Of a stretch of 64,000 nt of DNA, positions 63,974-64,000 are shown in pieces. The DNA comes from Pseudomonas sp. NC02 (GTDB lineage: Bacteria; Pseudomonadota; Gammaproteobacteria; Pseudomonadales; Pseudomonadaceae), in NCBI RefSeq assembly GCF_002874965.1, contig NZ_CP025624.1, forward strand, positions 2,480,001 to 2,544,000. Reading direction: 5' to 3'. Each line of letters begins with the position of its first letter. Position 1 is the stretch's first letter. The notes under the pieces were generated by a model. The model was not told where the DNA came from. It made no database searches and saw nothing but the letters and a program-made list of their open reading frames with translations. Both the position numbers and the translations under genes were made by a program.

Positions 63974-64000
63974 TTACGGCAATTGCGGGTAGATGATGAT
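63974..64000 (-). CDS. Possible C-terminal end of an upstream gene
   Basis: On the minus strand the last 27 bases can be read as eight codons (IIIYPQLP) followed by TAA, a plausible end of a gene in the same direction as the glycosyltransferase. Too little is in the window to assign a family, and chance is possible. Confidence 0.25.
   Translation of the reverse strand: MIIYPQLP

Overview
This 64-kb window looks like the chromosome of a fluorescent Pseudomonas, most likely the P. fluorescens group. The grounds are high GC, dense sets of catabolic operons with their own regulators, many copies of the Pseudomonas REP sequence (core GTGGGAGCGGGCTTGCTCGCGAA and its inverted partner), and gene families typical of soil and plant-associated pseudomonads. 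No rRNA, tRNA, transposase, phage gene or CRISPR array was seen. Assignments come from reading the sequence and from recall of families; no database search was run.

Layout. (1) 1-3.6 kb: an AraC-type regulator fragment, a divergent MFS exporter and a TonB-dependent siderophore receptor. (2) 3.8-10 kb: acetoin/2,3-butanediol catabolism, with a butanediol dehydrogenase, the sigma54 activator AcoR and the E1alpha, E1beta and E2 subunits of acetoin dehydrogenase. A palindrome TGAGACG-N3-CGTCTCA lies upstream of both the butanediol dehydrogenase and acoA, and a sigma54 promoter precedes acoA. (3) 10.1-15.1 kb: an AraC regulator divergent from a gamma-glutamyl-polyamine pathway (synthetase, PotF-like binding protein, PuuB-like oxidase). 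(4) 15.9-23.4 kb: a seven-gene operon coupling a polyamine-type ABC importer to a three-subunit HcnABC/opine-oxidase-like flavoenzyme, with a divergent IclR regulator. (5) 23.6-32.9 kb: a LuxR-type response regulator and an NCS1-transporter-fused hybrid histidine kinase, divergent from a urea/short-chain-amide ABC transporter (urtABCDE). (6) 33.6-36.8 kb: an OmpR-type two-component system divergent from an operon for two tiny exported proteins and a thioredoxin-like protein. (7) 36.9-59.6 kb: an organosulfur and peptide scavenging region. It holds a 2-oxoglutarate oxygenase with a MetQNI-type importer, an SfnR-like sigma54 activator, five luciferase-like monooxygenases with a periplasmic SurE-like phosphatase and a TonB receptor, a P1 peptidase, a TPR protein and a dipeptide ABC importer. 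(8) 59.9-64 kb: an alpha/beta hydrolase, two murein-type enzymes and an ArnT-like glycosyltransferase.

Two signals stand out. First, an approximately 800-bp near-palindromic composite element, with a REP pair at its centre and termini GTACATATCCGTT...AACGGATATGTAC, occupies four convergent gene junctions (near 15.1, 32.9, 41.4 and 52.5 kb). A decayed fifth copy lies near 59.6 kb. Second, four exact sigma54 -24/-12 promoters occur as two divergent pairs (51260/51427 and 54363/54614). They drive the TonB-receptor/monooxygenase operon, the peptidase, the TPR gene and the peptide transporter, which suggests one sigma54 regulon, plausibly under the SfnR-like activator at 40.3 kb. The NCS1-fused sensor kinase is the best candidate for a less well described sensory system.
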